From an uncultured Devosia sp. (lineage in GTDB: Bacteria; Pseudomonadota; Alphaproteobacteria; Rhizobiales; Devosiaceae): DNA of 17,838 bases. The notes under the pieces were generated by a model. That model was not told where the DNA came from. It saw only the letters and a list, made by a program, of their open reading frames with translations, and did not search any database. Made by a program: the position numbers and the translations under genes. Below, piece by piece: positions 14,293 through 17,838 of the stretch. Position 1 is the stretch's first letter, and every line of letters starts with the position of its first letter. The DNA lies in assembly GCF_946479885.1 (NCBI RefSeq), contig NZ_CAMLHM010000070.1:1-17838 (forward strand). Direction: 5' to 3'.

Positions 14293-16253
14293 ATGACACA
14301 CGATGATCATCAAGGTGACGGCGTCGGGCTCGGGCTGACCGTGCAAGCGGTGGCACTACTGGCCTTCATCGGGCTGGCGCTTGGCATCACCATCATCGCG
14401 ATCGGCATCGCCCTGTTCTCGGAGCCAGAGCGCCTGCGCTCCGAACTCATCGTCAACGTCATCCAGGTGCTGCTCATCGCCATGGCGGTTTCCGGGGTGT
14501 TTGCCTGGCTCAACCGCGCCAATACGGATCTGTTGGCGAGGGGCTTCAAGCACCTTCTGTCGATCCAGCGCGCGGCCGTCGGCTCATTCGCAATCGCCAG
14601 CGCAGCGACCGTGGCCATCCTGATTTTTGTCGCCCTGTCCGCAATGTTCGCCACCGAAGTCGAGCACGGCCTCTATCTGCTGCGGGCGATCGAGTTTCTG
14701 CTCAAGCTCGCGGCCATCAGCGCCATCATCGTGCTCATCACCATGCGCCGTCCGGCGCAGACCGTGGTGGTCCCAGCCAATCCGGCCGCCCCGGCCGTCG
14801 TGGAGGAGCCGGAACAGGGCCGGTTGGAATTCGGCAGCTTGACCTTTGCATTCGGGCTGGTGGTCATTGCCGGCCTGGTCGTGCCGACCGATGACCTGAT
14901 GCGGCTGGCGAACATGTTCTTTGGTGGCGACAAGAAGGTCGAGGATTATCTGCCCCAGCGCAGTGTGGTGACTGTCGAAGATGGTCTGAGCGAAGCAATG
15001 GTCGACGCCATCGAGGACATGCCCTGGCTGAGCGCCGAACTTGCAGTATTGAGCAGCCAGGACCGGAACGAGGTCGCGTTGGGGATGCAGGCGCAGATTG
15101 AAAGCGTGCTCTACGGCGTCGAGGTCGAAAATGCCAAACGCGTCGGCGCCTGGCCGCTGTTGGAGGCGATTTGCTACGGGCGCCATGACACGATGATCTT
15201 CGCCAACTCCGACAACAAGGTCCTCGCCGAGCACCTGGCCTATCTGTCGGTAGAAGGTCTGGTCGAATATCCCTATGGCGACGTCAATGCCATCGAGTTG
15301 ACCCGCCATGGGGCTCTCGCCATGTCCAAGTATCTCGACAAGAACTCGCTGCCTGCCTGTGATTTGCCGGAGCCCCTGCAGGACGACCCCACCAGCACAG
15401 GCACGACGGCTTCTCCGGCGATCATCGCGCGGGTCGATCGCATCGACCCCACCCAGGTCGACCAGACGATCAGCGGGCTCTCAAGCCTGCAGGAAATCGA
15501 AATAGCGAGCGGCGCAATATTCCGGCTTTCGCTGTCGCCTGGCAATTACCGGGCGAGCCTTCAGGCCATCGGTTCGGTGGACCCGTTCCTGCAATTGTTC
15601 GACGCCAATGGCGAATTGGTCGACGAGAATGACGACGGTGGCTTTACCGGAGCGTTCGACTCCGAACTGCGCTTCACCATCGTGCCGGGCGGGAAGTATT
15701 ACCTGCGCGCGTCCAGCTATGACGGTCGCCAGGGCATTGCCCGACTGATGGTGCAAGACGCCGCCATCGAGATCGACCCGACCGTCGATTTCTCGGCCCA
15801 GCAAATTGCCCGGCAGGTTCCGGCCACTCCATTGGGCGAGATCGCCGTTGTCCCGCCCGACGGAGCGGCATTCTCCTACCAGGCCACAGAGACGGGCGAG
15901 CACACATTCGCGTTCGCGCCGGAATCAGGCAGCGATCAAACCGGAATTGACCTGGTGGGTGTGCTGTTTCGCCTCGATGGCGATCGGCTGACGGAAATCG
16001 CCAGTGACGATGACGGTGGCGCCAATGGCCTATTCCCGCTGGTCACGGCTCCGCTCGAAGCGGGCAATGACTACATCCTGGTGCTCAAGCACTTTGAAAG
16101 CCTGCTGGCGTCGCAAACGTCGGTCATTGTGACGATCACCACCCCGAGCGGGTCGTCCAACGGCCTGCCAGCCGACGATGTCGGGTCGGTGGAGGTCACC
16201 GACCCGGCGCAAGCTGAACCAGAGGCGCCGGTGGCGCCTCCGACAGTGCTGCC

Positions 16254-16257
<4 letters not shown>
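14293..16257 (+). CDS. Uncharacterised five-helix membrane protein with two PPC-like periplasmic domains
   Basis: A 654-residue protein that I do not recognise as a named gene. Five membrane segments (about 17-42, 53-72, 96-119, 128-150, 183-197) have Arg/Lys-rich loops after helices 2 and 4. By the positive-inside rule the N-terminus is cytoplasmic and residues 198-654 periplasmic. Residues 225-350 are alpha-helical, and [16 protein letters not shown], then ELTRHG resembles a winged-helix-like end. Residues 405-488 and 525-616 are two beta-rich repeats. Each has a [24 protein letters not shown] strand/turn (DENDDGG 444-450, SDDDGG 571-576) and a Y-x-[IL]-x-[VAL] strand, like bacterial pre-peptidase C-terminal (PPC) domains; the Asp clusters could bind calcium. 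The C-terminus is a Pro/Ala/Glu-rich tail. It has a strong ribosome site and a hairpin-rich upstream region. A sensory or cell-envelope adhesion role is possible but unsupported. Confidence 0.85.
16222..16240. other. Perfect hairpin at the convergent gene ends
   Basis: GAGGCGCC-GGT-GGCGCCTC is an 8-bp perfect stem with a 3-base loop, inside the last codons of the membrane-protein gene and 15 bases before its stop. No T-run follows on either strand. It may slow or end transcription between the convergent genes, but it is not a canonical intrinsic terminator. Confidence 0.45.

Positions 16258-17838
<1,581 letters not shown>

Overview
The window looks like a chromosomal stretch of a high-GC alphaproteobacterium of the order Hyphomicrobiales, possibly Devosia-like. 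That placement is inference. It rests on codon use, on a giant apolipoprotein-like membrane protein resembling the Agrobacterium growth pole ring protein (GPR; RgsE in Sinorhizobium), on an LpxH-like phosphoesterase paired with a GT4 glycosyltransferase (the PlcP/Agt lipid-remodelling pair), and on Hyphomicrobiales-style palindromic repeats. No phage, transposase, CRISPR array, rRNA or tRNA was seen.

Layout. Positions 2-151 hold the 3' end of an AraC-type regulator. It overlaps tail to tail with a minus-strand epoxide hydrolase (135-1268). A minus-strand Hpt phosphotransfer protein follows (1421-1813). It is divergent from the giant gene at 2174-7432 (1752 residues: two membrane segments, three in-register arrays of 11-residue repeats, a Pro-rich linker and a C-terminal domain), which ends in a clear intrinsic terminator. 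From about 13994 down to 7666 every gene is on the minus strand. In transcription order these are an exported NagZ-like GH3 enzyme, PlcP-like phosphoesterase, Agt-like glycosyltransferase, two paralogous HcaT-like MFS transporters, and a frameshifted NlpC/P60-like hydrolase. Three copies of a CTCTCCC/GGGAGAG palindromic repeat lie in this block, each at the 3' end of one of these genes. A plus-strand gene at 14293-16257 encodes a five-helix membrane protein with two predicted periplasmic PPC-like beta domains. Its stop codon overlaps that of convergent acetyl-CoA synthetase (acs), which is cut by the window end.

How the genes work together. The best functional unit is plcP-agt. In the known pathway PlcP removes phospholipid headgroups to give diacylglycerol, and Agt glycosylates that diacylglycerol when phosphate is scarce. 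An 18-bp perfect direct repeat with PHO-box geometry lies 70 bp upstream of agt. The giant protein would act at the growing pole if the GPR assignment holds. The AraC/epoxide hydrolase pair, the MFS pair, the NagZ-like enzyme and acs look like independent functions.

The most novel items are the 47 in-register 11-mers of the giant protein, the unassigned membrane/PPC protein with a hairpin-rich upstream region, and the fixed spacing of palindromic repeats to stop codons.
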